Part shown: positions 34,976 through 44,800 of the stretch, piece after piece
Layout of the letters: each line of letters starts with the position of its first letter
Position numbering within the stretch: position 1 is the first letter of the stretch
Position numbers and translations under genes: made by a program
Assembly (NCBI RefSeq): GCF_022811665.1
Contig: NZ_CP094529.1
Coordinates: 496,001 to 560,000, forward strand
DNA: 64,000 nt
Direction: 5' to 3'
DNA from: Chryseobacterium oryzae
GTDB lineage: Bacteria > Bacteroidota > Bacteroidia > Flavobacteriales > Weeksellaceae
The notes under the pieces: generated by a model
The model's database searches: none
Seen by the model: only the letters and a program-made list of their open reading frames with translations
Told to the model about the DNA's origin: nothing

Positions 34976-36517
34976 ATGAAACGATATTTGTCTTTCTTCT
35001 TTATTGTCTTTTCTTTAATCTCTTTTGCACAAGTTGAAGAAAAAAAACTGGACGAGCTAATTCAGAATACCTTGAAAACATTTGATGTTCCTGGAATGTC
35101 TGTAGGAATTATTAAAGATGGAAAAACGGTATTTTCCAAAGGATTTGGGGTTCGTTCTTTAACTACAAAGCTCCCGATGGACGACCATACTTTGGTGGGA
35201 ATAGCTTCCAATTCAAAGGCTTTTACCTGTGTTGCACTTGCCATTTTATCCGACGAAGGAAAACTGAATTGGGATGATAAAGTTTCTAAATACATTCCCG
35301 AATTTCAGATGTATGATCCTTATGTTTCTCAAAATGTAACCATCAAAGATTTGGTAACACACAGGGCTGGTTTAGGTCTTGGACAAGGAGATTTAATGTT
35401 TTTTCCTGAAGGTGGAAATTTAACGGTAAAAGATATTGTGCACAATGTGAGGTATTTAAAACCTGAAAATCCTTTCAGAACAACTTTAGATTATAACAAT
35501 ATCATGTTTATCGTTGCAGGAGAGGTGATTACCAGAATTTCCGGACTAAGTTGGGCAGAATTTATCGAACAGAGAATAATGAAACCAGTTGGGATGAATG
35601 CAAGCTTCGGAAGTTATAACAGAGCAAAAGCGATTGCCAATAAAATTGATGCACACGCACCGGTAGATGGTAAAGCGGTAGCCATTACTCACGATTGGAA
35701 TGAAACTGCCAACGCAGCCGGAGGAATTATGAGTAATATTAAAGACATGACAATCTGGGCACAATTTCTTCTGAATAATTTTACAACAAAAGATGGTAAA
35801 AAACTGGTTTCAGATAAAAATATCCAACAGCTTTGGAGTTTACAAATATCCAGTCCGGTTTCACTAAAAAATTCTTATGATACCAATTTTTATGGTTACG
35901 GATTGGGCTGGTTTTTAAGCGATGTAAAAGGTCATAAACAAGTTCAGCACACAGGAGGTTTAAATGGAACTGTAACGCAGTTTACATTAATCCCCGATAT
36001 GAAGCTGGGAATTGTGGTTTTAACCAATCAGCAGTCGGGTGCAGCTTTCAACACGATTACCAATACTGTGAAAGATTCTTATCTTGGTATTGCAGATAGA
36101 AACTGGCTGAAAACTTACAGCGAAAGAATGAAAAAAGCAGACGGAGAATACAGTAAGCAGAAAAAGGAAGCATTTGCTAAGTCGGAAGCATTCAGAAAAG
36201 AGAAAAATCTACATCCGAGACCTGAGCAGTTTGTAGGAACGTATAATGACCAGTGGTTTGGCGATATAGAGATTTCTCCAGTAGGAAATACATACAGAAT
36301 TTCATGTAAAAATTCGCCAAGATTAAAAGGAGAACTGCTTCCTTTTTCCAATAATTCTTTCATCATCAAATGGGATGACAGAAGTTATGATGCCGATGCT
36401 TATCTTATATTTAATTATGATGAAAACGGTAAAGCCGAATCTGCAAAGATGAAAGCTATTTCAGATGTTACCGATTTTAGCTTCGATTTTGATGATTTGG
36501 ATCTAAAAAGAAAATAA
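34976..36517 (+). CDS. Serine hydrolase, beta-lactamase/class C PBP-like, with DUF3471-like C-terminal domain
   Basis: A 513-residue exported protein (signal peptide MKRYLSFFFIVFSLISFAQ). The class C fold shows the SxxK motif SNSK (78-81), YxN as YNN (173-175) and HTGG in place of KTG. After residue 390 a lipocalin-like DUF3471-type domain follows (HPRPEQFVGTYNDQWFGDI). Such proteins are usually periplasmic peptidases or esterases; beta-lactamase activity should not be assumed. The region around 125-140 contains DLVTHRAGLG, as in the EstB group. Confidence 0.88.
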   Translation: MKRYLSFFFIVFSLISFAQVEEKKLDELIQNTLKTFDVPGMSVGIIKDGKTVFSKGFGVRSLTTKLPMDDHTLVGIASNSKAFTCVALAILSDEGKLNWDDKVSKYIPEFQMYDPYVSQNVTIKDLVTHRAGLGLGQGDLMFFPEGGNLTVKDIVHNVRYLKPENPFRTTLDYNNIMFIVAGEVITRISGLSWAEFIEQRIMKPVGMNASFGSYNRAKAIANKIDAHAPVDGKAVAITHDWNETANAAGGIMSNIKDMTIWAQFLLNNFTTKDGKKLVSDKNIQQLWSLQISSPVSLKNSYDTNFYGYGLGWFLSDVKGHKQVQHTGGLNGTVTQFTLIPDMKLGIVVLTNQQSGAAFNTITNTVKDSYLGIADRNWLKTYSERMKKADGEYSKQKKEAFAKSEAFRKEKNLHPRPEQFVGTYNDQWFGDIEISPVGNTYRISCKNSPRLKGELLPFSNNSFIIKWDDRSYDADAYLIFNYDENGKAESAKMKAISDVTDFSFDFDDLDLKRK

Positions 36518-36530
36518 AATTTATAAATGA

Positions 36531-36560
36531 AAAACGGACTTTCGAGAGTCCGTTTTTTTT
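36531..36560. terminator. Terminator between the serine hydrolase and sixA-like genes
   Basis: A 10-bp stem (36531-36540 with 36547-36556), six-base loop and T run, between convergent genes. Confidence 0.85.
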
Positions 36561-36571
36561 TAATGAATGAA

Positions 36572-37048
36572 TTAAATTTTAGCAGGCTCGTAAAAGAAAA
36601 GAAGTTTTTTTCTTGCTCCTTCGAATTGAGACCACGAATCGCAGTCGATTTCAAATCCGGCAACACCACAAGTCGGAAAATGAAAAATATGATCTGTAAT
36701 GGAGTTGGCAAAATTTGAAATCCCATTATTATGCGAGAAAATAGCAACAGAATTTACATCATCATGAAGATCGTAAATAACAGAATGAAAGTTATTTTCT
36801 GAAGGATTGTAAAGTTTATCATTGGTTACCAAATCTAAATGATAAGTATCATTAAAGATTTTCCCGGTATTCAATGCTCTTACCGCAGGACTCGAAACCA
36901 AATAATCTATGTTAATACTGCTGTTTTTTAGATGTTTAGACATTTTTAAAGCATCCTGAAGGCCTTTGTCTGCCAAAGGTCTGTCGAAGTCATCTGTTTC
37001 TTCCGGCCAGTCGCTTTTTGCATGTCTTACGAGTATTAGTTTTTTCAT
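36572..37048 (-). CDS. SixA-like histidine phosphatase
   Basis: A 158-residue protein of the phosphoglycerate mutase/RHG superfamily. The ATG at 37048 gives MKKLILVRHAKSDWPEE, with catalytic RHA instead of RHG, then the second arginine/histidine region VRALNTGK and AIFSHNNG (second His). The size fits SixA, which removes phosphate from phosphohistidine; the actual target is unknown. Confidence 0.85.
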   Translation of the reverse strand: MKKLILVRHAKSDWPEETDDFDRPLADKGLQDALKMSKHLKNSSINIDYLVSSPAVRALNTGKIFNDTYHLDLVTNDKLYNPSENNFHSVIYDLHDDVNSVAIFSHNNGISNFANSITDHIFHFPTCGVAGFEIDCDSWSQFEGARKKLLFFYEPAKI

Positions 37049-37146
37049 AGCATTGATTTTGAGCAACATAAAATTAAAGAAAAATTAATTAATAAATGGA
37101 ATTTTATAAAAAAAACTGTGTTACAGATAAAATCAGTAAATTTTAT

Positions 37147-37154
37147 TAAATTTG
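37147..37154 (+). promoter_or_regulatory. -7 promoter element for ruvX-def
   Basis: TAAATTTG ends only 7 bases before the ruvX ATG at 37162; the transcript should be leaderless or nearly so. Confidence 0.55.
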
Positions 37155-37161
37155 CAGACTT

Positions 37162-37578
37162 ATGGGACAAATCCTTGCAATAGACTATGGAAAAGCTCGT
37201 TGCGGCATTGCAGCAACAGATGATATGCAGATTATTGCAAGCGGATTAGATACTGTGGAAACACATTTTTTGATTAGTTTTTTAGCGCAGTATTTCAGTA
37301 AGAATAGAGTAGATGCAATTGTGGTAGGACTTCCCGTAGATTTAAAAGGACAGATTTCCGAGGTGGAAACCGATATTTTAAGTTTTATCGAAAAGTTTAA
37401 AAGTGAGTTTCCGGATATTAAGGTTGAAAGATTAGACGAGCGTTTTACTTCTAAAATGGCATCGTTTTTTATATCTCAAAGTGGAAAATCTAAAAAGCAG
37501 AGACAACAGAAGGGATTAATAGATAAAGTAAGTGCAACCATCATATTGCAGAATTTTTTAGAACAGAAAATAAGATGA
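37162..37578 (+). CDS. ruvX: Putative pre-16S rRNA nuclease / Holliday junction resolvase-like (YqgF)
   Basis: A 138-residue RNase H-fold protein starting MGQILAIDYGKARCGIA, with VVGLPVDLKGQ and the C-terminal DERFTSKMA, LIDKVSATIIL. These are the YqgF family motifs, with catalytic acidic residues in the first strand (D8) and near the end. Acts in 16S rRNA 5' end maturation in E. coli. Its stop overlaps the def start by four bases (ATGA). Confidence 0.92.
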   Translation: MGQILAIDYGKARCGIAATDDMQIIASGLDTVETHFLISFLAQYFSKNRVDAIVVGLPVDLKGQISEVETDILSFIEKFKSEFPDIKVERLDERFTSKMASFFISQSGKSKKQRQQKGLIDKVSATIILQNFLEQKIR

Positions 37579-38147
37579 TTTTACCGATAAGAGCTTTTGG
37601 AGATCCGGTTCTGAGAAAAACCGGAAAAGAAATAGATAAAAATTACCCTGATCTTCAGGAGCTGATTGATAATATGTTTGAAACCATGTACAGCGCAAAC
37701 GGAATAGGACTTGCTGCACCACAAATTGGGTTAGATATCAGATTATTTGTTATAGATGTAACTCCTTTGGCTGAAGACGAAGATTATGAAGATATTGCCG
37801 AGGAACTTAAAGAATTTAAAAAAGTTTTTATCAACGCAACAATTTTAGAAGAGTCGGGCGAAGAATGGAAATTCAATGAAGGATGTCTTTCTATTCCGGA
37901 TGTAAGAGAAGATGTAAAAAGAAAAAGCACCATTTTAATCGAATATTTTGATGAAAATTTTGTAAAGCATACAGAAACTTTTTCCGATATTAGAGCCCGT
38001 GTAATTCAGCATGAGTACGACCATATCGAGGGTACTCTTTTTACGGATCATCTAAGTGCACTGAAGAAAAAACTTGTAAAAGGCAAACTTGCCAAGATTA
38101 CTCAGGGAGATGTCTCTATCAGTTATAAAATGAGATTCCCAAAATAG
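37575..38147 (+). CDS. def: Peptide deformylase
   Basis: A 190-residue metalloenzyme removing N-formyl groups from nascent proteins. The three motifs are present: GIGLAAPQIG (Q50), EGCLSIP (C104) and QHEYDHIEG (H146, E147, H150). Translationally coupled to ruvX by an ATGA overlap. A slightly acidic insert (about 66-82) lies between motifs 1 and 2, longer than in E. coli. Confidence 0.95.
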   Translation: MILPIRAFGDPVLRKTGKEIDKNYPDLQELIDNMFETMYSANGIGLAAPQIGLDIRLFVIDVTPLAEDEDYEDIAEELKEFKKVFINATILEESGEEWKFNEGCLSIPDVREDVKRKSTILIEYFDENFVKHTETFSDIRARVIQHEYDHIEGTLFTDHLSALKKKLVKGKLAKITQGDVSISYKMRFPK

Positions 38148-38217
38148 ATTAACATAAACAAAGTAAATAATAAATAGAAAGCCGAAAGCTTTTGTTGAAA
38201 TTAAAAAAATAAAAATT

Positions 38218-38778
38218 ATGCTGTTAGAAAAAATAATTTCGATTTCGGGAAAACCAGGTCTTTATAAACTGGTATCGCAGTTGAGAAACGGTTTTATCAT
38301 TGAAGATGTTACTTCAAAGAAAAAAGTAAGCATCGGAAACTCCAGTCAGGTAAGTCTTTTGGATAATATTGCGATGTTTACATTCGACAAAGAAGTTCCT
38401 TTGTTTGAAGTATTCGAAAACATTGCAAAAAATACAGAATATAAAGAAACTATTTCTCACAAATCTTCAGATGCAGAACTTACTGAGTTTATGACTGTAT
38501 CGCTTCCGAATTACGATACAGACAGAGTATATACTTCTGATATTAAAAAACTGGCTCAGTGGTACAATATTCTTCATAAAGCAGGATACATCACACCGGA
38601 AAGTTTTGTAAAAGCAGAACCGGAAACTTTGGAAGGAGAAAAAGCAGAAGAAGTAAGTTTAGACAAAGATGCTCCAAAAAAAGCAGCACCAAAAGCTGAA
38701 AAACCAGCAGCACCAAAAGTAAAAGCAAATACAGGTGCAAAAGCAGCTGCGAAAAGCACACACAGAAAAATGGGATAA
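38218..38778 (+). CDS. DUF5606 family protein
   Basis: A 186-residue protein of a flavobacterial family. The ordered part (1-135) begins MLLEKIISISGKPGLYKLV and includes TDRVYTSDIKKLAQWYNIL. The tail (140-186) is Lys/Ala/Pro-rich (KKAAPKAEKPAAPKV), like eukaryotic-histone-like or ribosome-associated tails. No catalytic motif. Its place after def suggests a translation-linked role, which is inference only. Confidence 0.82.
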   Translation: MLLEKIISISGKPGLYKLVSQLRNGFIIEDVTSKKKVSIGNSSQVSLLDNIAMFTFDKEVPLFEVFENIAKNTEYKETISHKSSDAELTEFMTVSLPNYDTDRVYTSDIKKLAQWYNILHKAGYITPESFVKAEPETLEGEKAEEVSLDKDAPKKAAPKAEKPAAPKVKANTGAKAAAKSTHRKMG

Positions 38779-38802
38779 TTTAATCCTGAAATTTACCATA
38801 TT

Positions 38803-38829
38803 ACCTTATCATTACTGATAAGGTTTTTT
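38803..38829 (+). terminator. Terminator after the DUF5606 gene
   Basis: A 9-bp stem (38803-38811 with 38816-38824), four-base loop and T run. The rest of the 212-base gap has no gene; it holds the mazG -7 element. Confidence 0.82.
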
Positions 38830-38962
38830 GTTTTATAATGGCTATAACAACTGATGTAAACACAGTAATAAGAAATTTAGAATAGGTAGTTTTTTTAAAT
38901 GTTTACAAACCCTGAACTTTTGGTTATTTTATTTAAAGATAAAAAAAACTCAAGATTTCCCT

Positions 38963-38970
38963 TAAATTTG
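38963..38970 (+). promoter_or_regulatory. -7 promoter element for mazG
   Basis: TAAATTTG, 20 bases before the ATG at 38991. Confidence 0.5.
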
Positions 38971-38990
38971 CATTAGTTTCAAGCTTAATT

Positions 38991-39758
38991 ATGAATACCA
39001 AACAAGAAAAACTGGACGCTTTCGGAAGATTACTCGATATTATGGATGATCTTCGGGAAAAATGTCCGTGGGATAAAAAACAGACTTTAGAATCTTTAAG
39101 ACATTTAACTCTGGAGGAAACCTACGAACTTTCTGATGCGATTCTGAAAAACGATTTGCAGGAGATTAAAAAAGAACTCGGAGATGTGCTTCTTCATCTT
39201 GTTTTTTATGCTAAAATAGGTTCAGAAAAACAGAGTTTTGATATTGCAGACGTAATTAATTCCTTAAATGAAAAATTAATTTTCAGACATCCTCATATTT
39301 ATGGAGATACAACCGTGAAAGATGAAGAAGAAGTAAAACAAAACTGGGAAAAACTGAAGTTGAAAGAAGGCAATACGTCTATTTTAGGCGGAGTTCCTAA
39401 AAGTCTTCCGAGTTTGGTAAAAGCGTACAGAATTCAGGATAAAGTAAAAGGAATTGGTTTTGAATTTCATGATGCCGAAGATGCCTGGAAAAAAGTGGAT
39501 GAGGAAATACAGGAATTTCATCAGGAAACAGATCCCGAGAAAAAAGAAACAGAATTGGGTGATGTATTTTTTTCGTTGATTAATTATGCAAGGATTTCGG
39601 GCATCAATCCAGATTCTGCACTGGAGAAAACCAATAATAAGTTTATTTCGAGATTTCAAAAAATGGAAACATTAGCCGTTGAAAATAATATGAATCTTGC
39701 AGAATTATCGTTAGAAGAAATGAATGTTTTGTGGGAAAAAGCTAAACTTTTACAATAA
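38991..39758 (+). CDS. mazG: Nucleoside triphosphate pyrophosphohydrolase MazG
   Basis: A 255-residue all-helical NTP pyrophosphatase. Two MazG repeats are visible: the N-terminal one with CPWDKKQTLESLRHLTLEE and EIKKELGDVLLHLVF, and the C-terminal one with EEIQEFHQ and KETELGDVFFSLINYAR, where the EExxE...ExxD acidic residues bind magnesium. It hydrolyses non-canonical or all NTPs to NMPs. Its stop is directly followed by the next ATG. Confidence 0.95.
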   Translation: MNTKQEKLDAFGRLLDIMDDLREKCPWDKKQTLESLRHLTLEETYELSDAILKNDLQEIKKELGDVLLHLVFYAKIGSEKQSFDIADVINSLNEKLIFRHPHIYGDTTVKDEEEVKQNWEKLKLKEGNTSILGGVPKSLPSLVKAYRIQDKVKGIGFEFHDAEDAWKKVDEEIQEFHQETDPEKKETELGDVFFSLINYARISGINPDSALEKTNNKFISRFQKMETLAVENNMNLAELSLEEMNVLWEKAKLLQ

Positions 39759-40838
39759 ATGAAAGTTCAGAATCCCGCTCCTCATAGATTTCAATATTTA
39801 TTGGAATTCAAACAGACAGACAGAAAATGGCATTTCCCTTTTTTGGCAGCATTATGCGTAGGAAGCTGTCTGTATATAGGATATTTTTTAGATAAACCCA
39901 ACTATGGTGCTCTTTCAAGTTTGGGAGCATTAACCATTTTATACTTTACATCTGCACCTATCACGCAGAGAATGATTCATCTTGCCGTTTGTGCTTTCGG
40001 AATTATTTTATCGTTTGCAGTAAGCTCTTTTTTCGGATTTAATATTTATTTTGCGGCTCTTTCTGTAGGAATTGTTGCTTTTCTTGCCCATTTTATTACC
40101 TCTTACTTTAAAATTCCCCCTCCCGGAAATTTTTTCTTCATCATGATGGCTTCAATGGCAAGTACCTATAAATTCGATCTGGAGATGATTCCCACAAGGG
40201 TAGGATTGGTAGCTATGGGAGCTATCCTTTCCTGTTCGTTTGCATTTCTCTATTCTGTTTTTATCGCAAAAAGTAAGGTGGTAATGGTTCCGAGGAGAAG
40301 TTTTAATAAAAGAAGATATACCAAATTTGTAGAAAGCGCCATCATCGGTTTTTTTATGGCTCTTACACTGGTGGTTGGGCATCTTCTCGAATTTAAAAAT
40401 ACTTACTGGATTTCTATTGCAACCGTTGCCATCATTCAGGGACGAAATTTCGAGCATGTAAGACAAAGAAATATGCACAGGATTTTGGGAACATTTGTTG
40501 GAATTGGTTTTACATGGCTGATACTTTTTTTTAATCCTGAAAAAATTTTTATTATTCTCATAATTACGGTTTTGCAGTTTTTAATTGAGTTTTTTGTAAT
40601 AAGAAATTATGGTTTGGCAGTTATTTTTATTACTCCGCTAACGATTCTTCTGGTAGAAGCAGCAAGTGAAGTTCATCACGATGTAGAAACGCTAATGTAT
40701 GCAAGACTTCTAGATACCATTATCGGAAGTTTATTAGGTTTAACTGCAGGATTTTTTCTGCATCATCAGAAAATAATTAACAGCATTGAGAAAAATGTGA
40801 GGTATTCTTACTTTCAGTTTAAAAAATTAAAAAAATAG
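39759..40838 (+). CDS. FUSC-family inner-membrane protein
   Basis: A 359-residue protein with about ten transmembrane helices in two bundles (roughly 30-165 and 195-340) separated by a basic linker (RRSFNKRRYTKF). This matches the FUSC/aromatic acid exporter family (YccS-like membrane domain). No cytoplasmic C-terminal domain follows. It starts at the base after the mazG stop, so the two are co-expressed. The substrate is unknown. Confidence 0.8.
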   Translation: MKVQNPAPHRFQYLLEFKQTDRKWHFPFLAALCVGSCLYIGYFLDKPNYGALSSLGALTILYFTSAPITQRMIHLAVCAFGIILSFAVSSFFGFNIYFAALSVGIVAFLAHFITSYFKIPPPGNFFFIMMASMASTYKFDLEMIPTRVGLVAMGAILSCSFAFLYSVFIAKSKVVMVPRRSFNKRRYTKFVESAIIGFFMALTLVVGHLLEFKNTYWISIATVAIIQGRNFEHVRQRNMHRILGTFVGIGFTWLILFFNPEKIFIILIITVLQFLIEFFVIRNYGLAVIFITPLTILLVEAASEVHHDVETLMYARLLDTIIGSLLGLTAGFFLHHQKIINSIEKNVRYSYFQFKKLKK

Positions 40839-40840
40839 AT

Positions 40841-41710
40841 ATGTTGCGCATAATCATTTTAGGTGTGCTTTTATTATGGAGTTGCAACCCGAAATCTCAG
40901 AATTCATCCAGTTCGGATGTTTTAAAGACAGAGTTTTCATTGCCTAAAAAGCTTAAAGAAGTTTCAGGAATTGCACTTTCTCCAGATAAGAAAATAATTT
41001 GGGCGATAGAAGATGCCGGTAATAAAAATATGGTGTATGGTTTGGATCGGGGAGGAATGCAAGTTGCTGATGTTTTGGTAAAAAACACAGAAAATAACGA
41101 CTGGGAAGATATTACATCCGATAAAAATGGCAATCTGTATATTGGAGATTTTGGTAATAACGATAACGACCGGCAAAATCTTTCAATTATTAAAATTGAT
41201 TTGAAAAGTGAAAATCAAAAATCGACAAAAGTTATCCAAAAGACAACATTTCATTATGAAGGTCAGACAGATTTTCCTCCAAAAAAATCGAACTGGCTGT
41301 ACGATTGTGAAGCTTTTGTAGAAAAAAACGGATATTTTTATTTATTTACAAAAAACAGAAGTAAAGGATTTGACGGTACTTTTTTGGTATTCAAAATTCC
41401 TAATCAGGCAGGTGATTTTGAGGCAAAACTTATCGGCAGACTTAAGTTGGAAGGAACTTATGATGATGCTGCAATTACTTCTGCAGCGATCAATTCTAAA
41501 AATCAGATTGTACTTCTAACTCATAAAAATATTCATATTGTATCCGGCTTTGGAAATGATAATTTTAATTCAGCCAAAATTCTCAAGATTTCTTTAAATC
41601 ACAATTCACAAAAAGAAGCTGTTGTTTTTCTTGATGATAAAACATTGCTAATTGCCGATGAAAGAAACAAGAAAGAAGGCGGAAATGTATATAAATATTC
41701 CTTACAATAA
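40841..41710 (+). CDS. Lipoprotein with beta-propeller (SdiA-regulated-like) domain
   Basis: A 289-residue protein with lipobox LLLWSC. The repeats VSGIALSPDKKIIWAIEDAG, DWEDITSDKNGNLYIGDFGN and CEAFVEKNGYFYLFTKN suggest a six-bladed propeller of the SdiA-regulated/phytase-like kind, with acidic loops that may bind calcium. It lies two bases after the FUSC gene. The role is unknown. Confidence 0.72.
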   Translation: MLRIIILGVLLLWSCNPKSQNSSSSDVLKTEFSLPKKLKEVSGIALSPDKKIIWAIEDAGNKNMVYGLDRGGMQVADVLVKNTENNDWEDITSDKNGNLYIGDFGNNDNDRQNLSIIKIDLKSENQKSTKVIQKTTFHYEGQTDFPPKKSNWLYDCEAFVEKNGYFYLFTKNRSKGFDGTFLVFKIPNQAGDFEAKLIGRLKLEGTYDDAAITSAAINSKNQIVLLTHKNIHIVSGFGNDNFNSAKILKISLNHNSQKEAVVFLDDKTLLIADERNKKEGGNVYKYSLQ

Positions 41711-41751
41711 GAAACTGTAAAATCTCGAAATAGCTTGAAGTTATTTTTACG

Positions 41752-41792
41752 AAAAAAGCATCTCAAAAATGATTAATTGAGATGCTTTTTTA
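41752..41792. terminator. Bidirectional terminator
   Basis: A perfect 15-bp stem (41752-41766 with 41777-41791) and ten-base loop between convergent genes. Confidence 0.9.
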
Positions 41793-41823
41793 ATATTTTC
41801 TATCACTTAATGGTTTTTTGGGC

Positions 41824-44800
41824 TTAGAAATTCATTCCCAAACCACCGGAAACTCTTCCACCATCTTCTCCTACAAAATACTGTATTTTTGCTGAGAAAG
41901 ATTCGAGAATATTCAGCCAAAAACCTGCACCAGCACCTTGATGCCATTTGCGGGAATATTCATTATCAATCCAGACTCTTCCAACATCATAACCTACCAA
42001 GATTCCCATGTTTACCGGGACAATACTGTTCTTTATTCTGCCGAAATCCCATCGTATCTCCGAATTATTGGCGAGATAAGACTTTCCGGCAAATCTTTCA
42101 TTTCGGTAAGCTCTCATGGCATTATTTCCTCCAATTGCAGCCGCCTGAAAAAATTCAAAATGATTATTATTAATCATCATCGCATAAGTAGAATTTGCGA
42201 AAACAAATTTTCCTTTCTTATCTATTCTATGGAAAATACTCATTTTTCCTGAAAGTGATGCGAAATTCCTGTTAAGCTCCTGAAGATTGGTTTTCCAACC
42301 TGCGTTAACTAGAAATTCCATTCCCAAAGTAGGAAAAGCATTATTATCCATATTTTTGAAGCTGAATGTATAATTAACTCCTGCAAATTGCTGATTATAA
42401 AAAACTTCTGGTCTTACATCTGAAGAAACAGCAATAAAACGGTCGTTATTTCTTTGCACTTTACTGTTTTCGAAGCTAAGCTGAAACTGATGCTTTAAAT
42501 TCAGCCAGTTAGTTGTAGAAATAGAAGGAGCAAATCTGAACTGCGAAATTCTTGCACGGTTAAAATTTTTGTCGTCTTCTCCGGCATCATTTACGCTATT
42601 ATTCCCCAAACCAAAGAAAGTTCTTGCGAAATAAGGCGTGGTATATGAAGCATCTATTGCAGCATCCCATCCCATAATAGCTTTTTTGAAAATTCCGTTA
42701 TATTTTAGGTTGAATCCGCCTGTTGCAGTATAAAAATTGGCACTCAAACTGTGTTTTTGAGTAAAAGGATTTCGGATAAAATTGTTTACGGTATAATTGG
42801 CTAAAAACCCTAAAATTACGCCGTCATCCGGATTGAAATTAACATTTGGATATCCTGCTACAAAATTATACTTCGGATGTTTCCAATTATAGGTATTTAC
42901 ATCATAATCATCTGTTATTCTTTTGGTTGTGTTATTTGCATTGTACGTATTTTTTTGCGATTTAAAATCGTAAATTTTTACTTTACCGCCATCCGAAACG
43001 TTATAAGTGTCGTGATTGTACCCGCCAATAAGACGAATGTTGGTTTTTGGATTTCCAGTTCCGGAAACTTCAAAAATATCATCACCTTCCAATCCGTAAA
43101 TCCAGAGTTCTTTTGTTTTTTCAGAGGAATAATTTTTTTCGAAAACAAGTTCTTCCGATTGGTCTTTGTTAATTTTAAATTGTTTTACATCTACAGAGTC
43201 ATGATGTTTGATAATGACAAATTTATCTCGGTTAACGGTTCCTGCTAAAGGAACTTTTTCCTGTAAAATCTGGTAATATTGGCTTGCATAATGCGTTACT
43301 TTCTGCTTTCTGAGTTTTAATTTCCTTTTAATATCCGATAGGGTCTCATCCTGTACTTCTTTTGGGAGATTTTGGAAAGCTTCATCAATATCTTTGTCGG
43401 TAAGATGTTCCTGAATGTATTTTGCCTGAATTTCCCAGTCTTTAATATCCGAAGATTTTAAAAGAATTAAATCTAATGGATAAGGTTCCATATTTATCCA
43501 ACGAACATTTTTAAGATCATCTTTAAAAGATTTCATGTGGCGGATTGCAGGGATATTCATAATAATCTTAAAAGCTGCTCCGTCATAATTACTGAAAGCC
43601 TGATCTCTGTCCCTCGGAATAGGTTTGTAAACCACTTTATTTCCGGTTTTGTATTCTGCCCATTTCCATTGGTCTTCGTGGCGATCCCAATCACCAATCA
43701 GCATATCGAAAATTCTCGCCCGAATATATGTTTCTTTGTCTACCGAATATTTGCTGTCTTTCAGCATGTTTTTCAATAAATCCGAAGTCGAAATTATATC
43801 TGATGCATTATCCAAAGACTGAAGCGTTTTTTTATCCGAAGAAAATCTTTCTTCAATAATGTAAAGTTCATCCCCGTAGTTTTCATTGTATTTTCCTAAA
43901 CCTTTTTGTTTAGGAATAAAATAGAGTTCTGGGTTGCTGTGGAAAAGATGAATTTTATCTGCCATATTATTTACAGCTAAACCTGTAAAAGGATGACTTG
44001 TGGTATAAAAATCTAGTAAGAATCTTTCCGGAAGAGTATTGGTAAGTTCGTTGCCCAGATTATTTTTCTTGAATGCCTGTGCGTTAAGAAAACGAACGGC
44101 ACTTTTTTTAATTCCGCGCATCACAAATTCCTGTCCGTTGTCGGCTTTCAGACGAAGACTGTTAGATTGGTTGCCTCCACCTTCTCTAAAAGGAGAATAG
44201 CCAGGATCCATATCCGAAAGATTTCGCACTTTAGCCTCAATCGATAATGCATAATATTGTCTGTAATGATCTCCCCAAAGCCAACGGTATATTTTTCCTT
44301 TCTGAGTAAGTTTTTCTGAATAAATTGTTGAAATTTGGGTGTTAGGCAGGTTTTCTGTGAAATTATATTCAACAGTTTTTGGTTTTTCGATCACTGAGAT
44401 TTCCGTAAGCTTTTCGAGCTTATTGTTTTTTGTAGAAAAAAATTCTACCTGAGAACTTTGGTCTTTTTTTAAATTTAAAACAACGAATCCGCTACCGCCG
44501 TAAGAGAAATCTGTGTTGTTTACAATGGTAGATGGATCGGTTTTAGAACCGGCTCCGCTAATGATCTGCCGGATGTTTTTATCTTGATGGTATTGTAGGT
44601 TATGATCGTGACCGGAAACCAAAGTAACATTCTCTTTATCCTGAATAATGCTTTTTATCCTGTTGGCAAAATCGGTGTAATGGCTGTTGCTTAGGTCTTC
44701 CATACTCGCTCCGGAAGAACTTCGCAGAATATTGATAAGTGAAGCAACTCCCGGAACAGGTATTTTACTCTTCAAAGGAAAAAGATGAGATTTTGCCGAG

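Noticed and set aside
34976..36517. Beta-lactam resistance gene
   Set aside because: SxxK and YxN are present, but the KTG triad is replaced by HTGG and a DUF3471-like domain follows; this fits the general serine hydrolase/esterase group, not a known beta-lactamase class.
38850..38896. 15-codon reading frame after the DUF5606 terminator
   Set aside because: Too short, no conserved features and no reason to expect translation.
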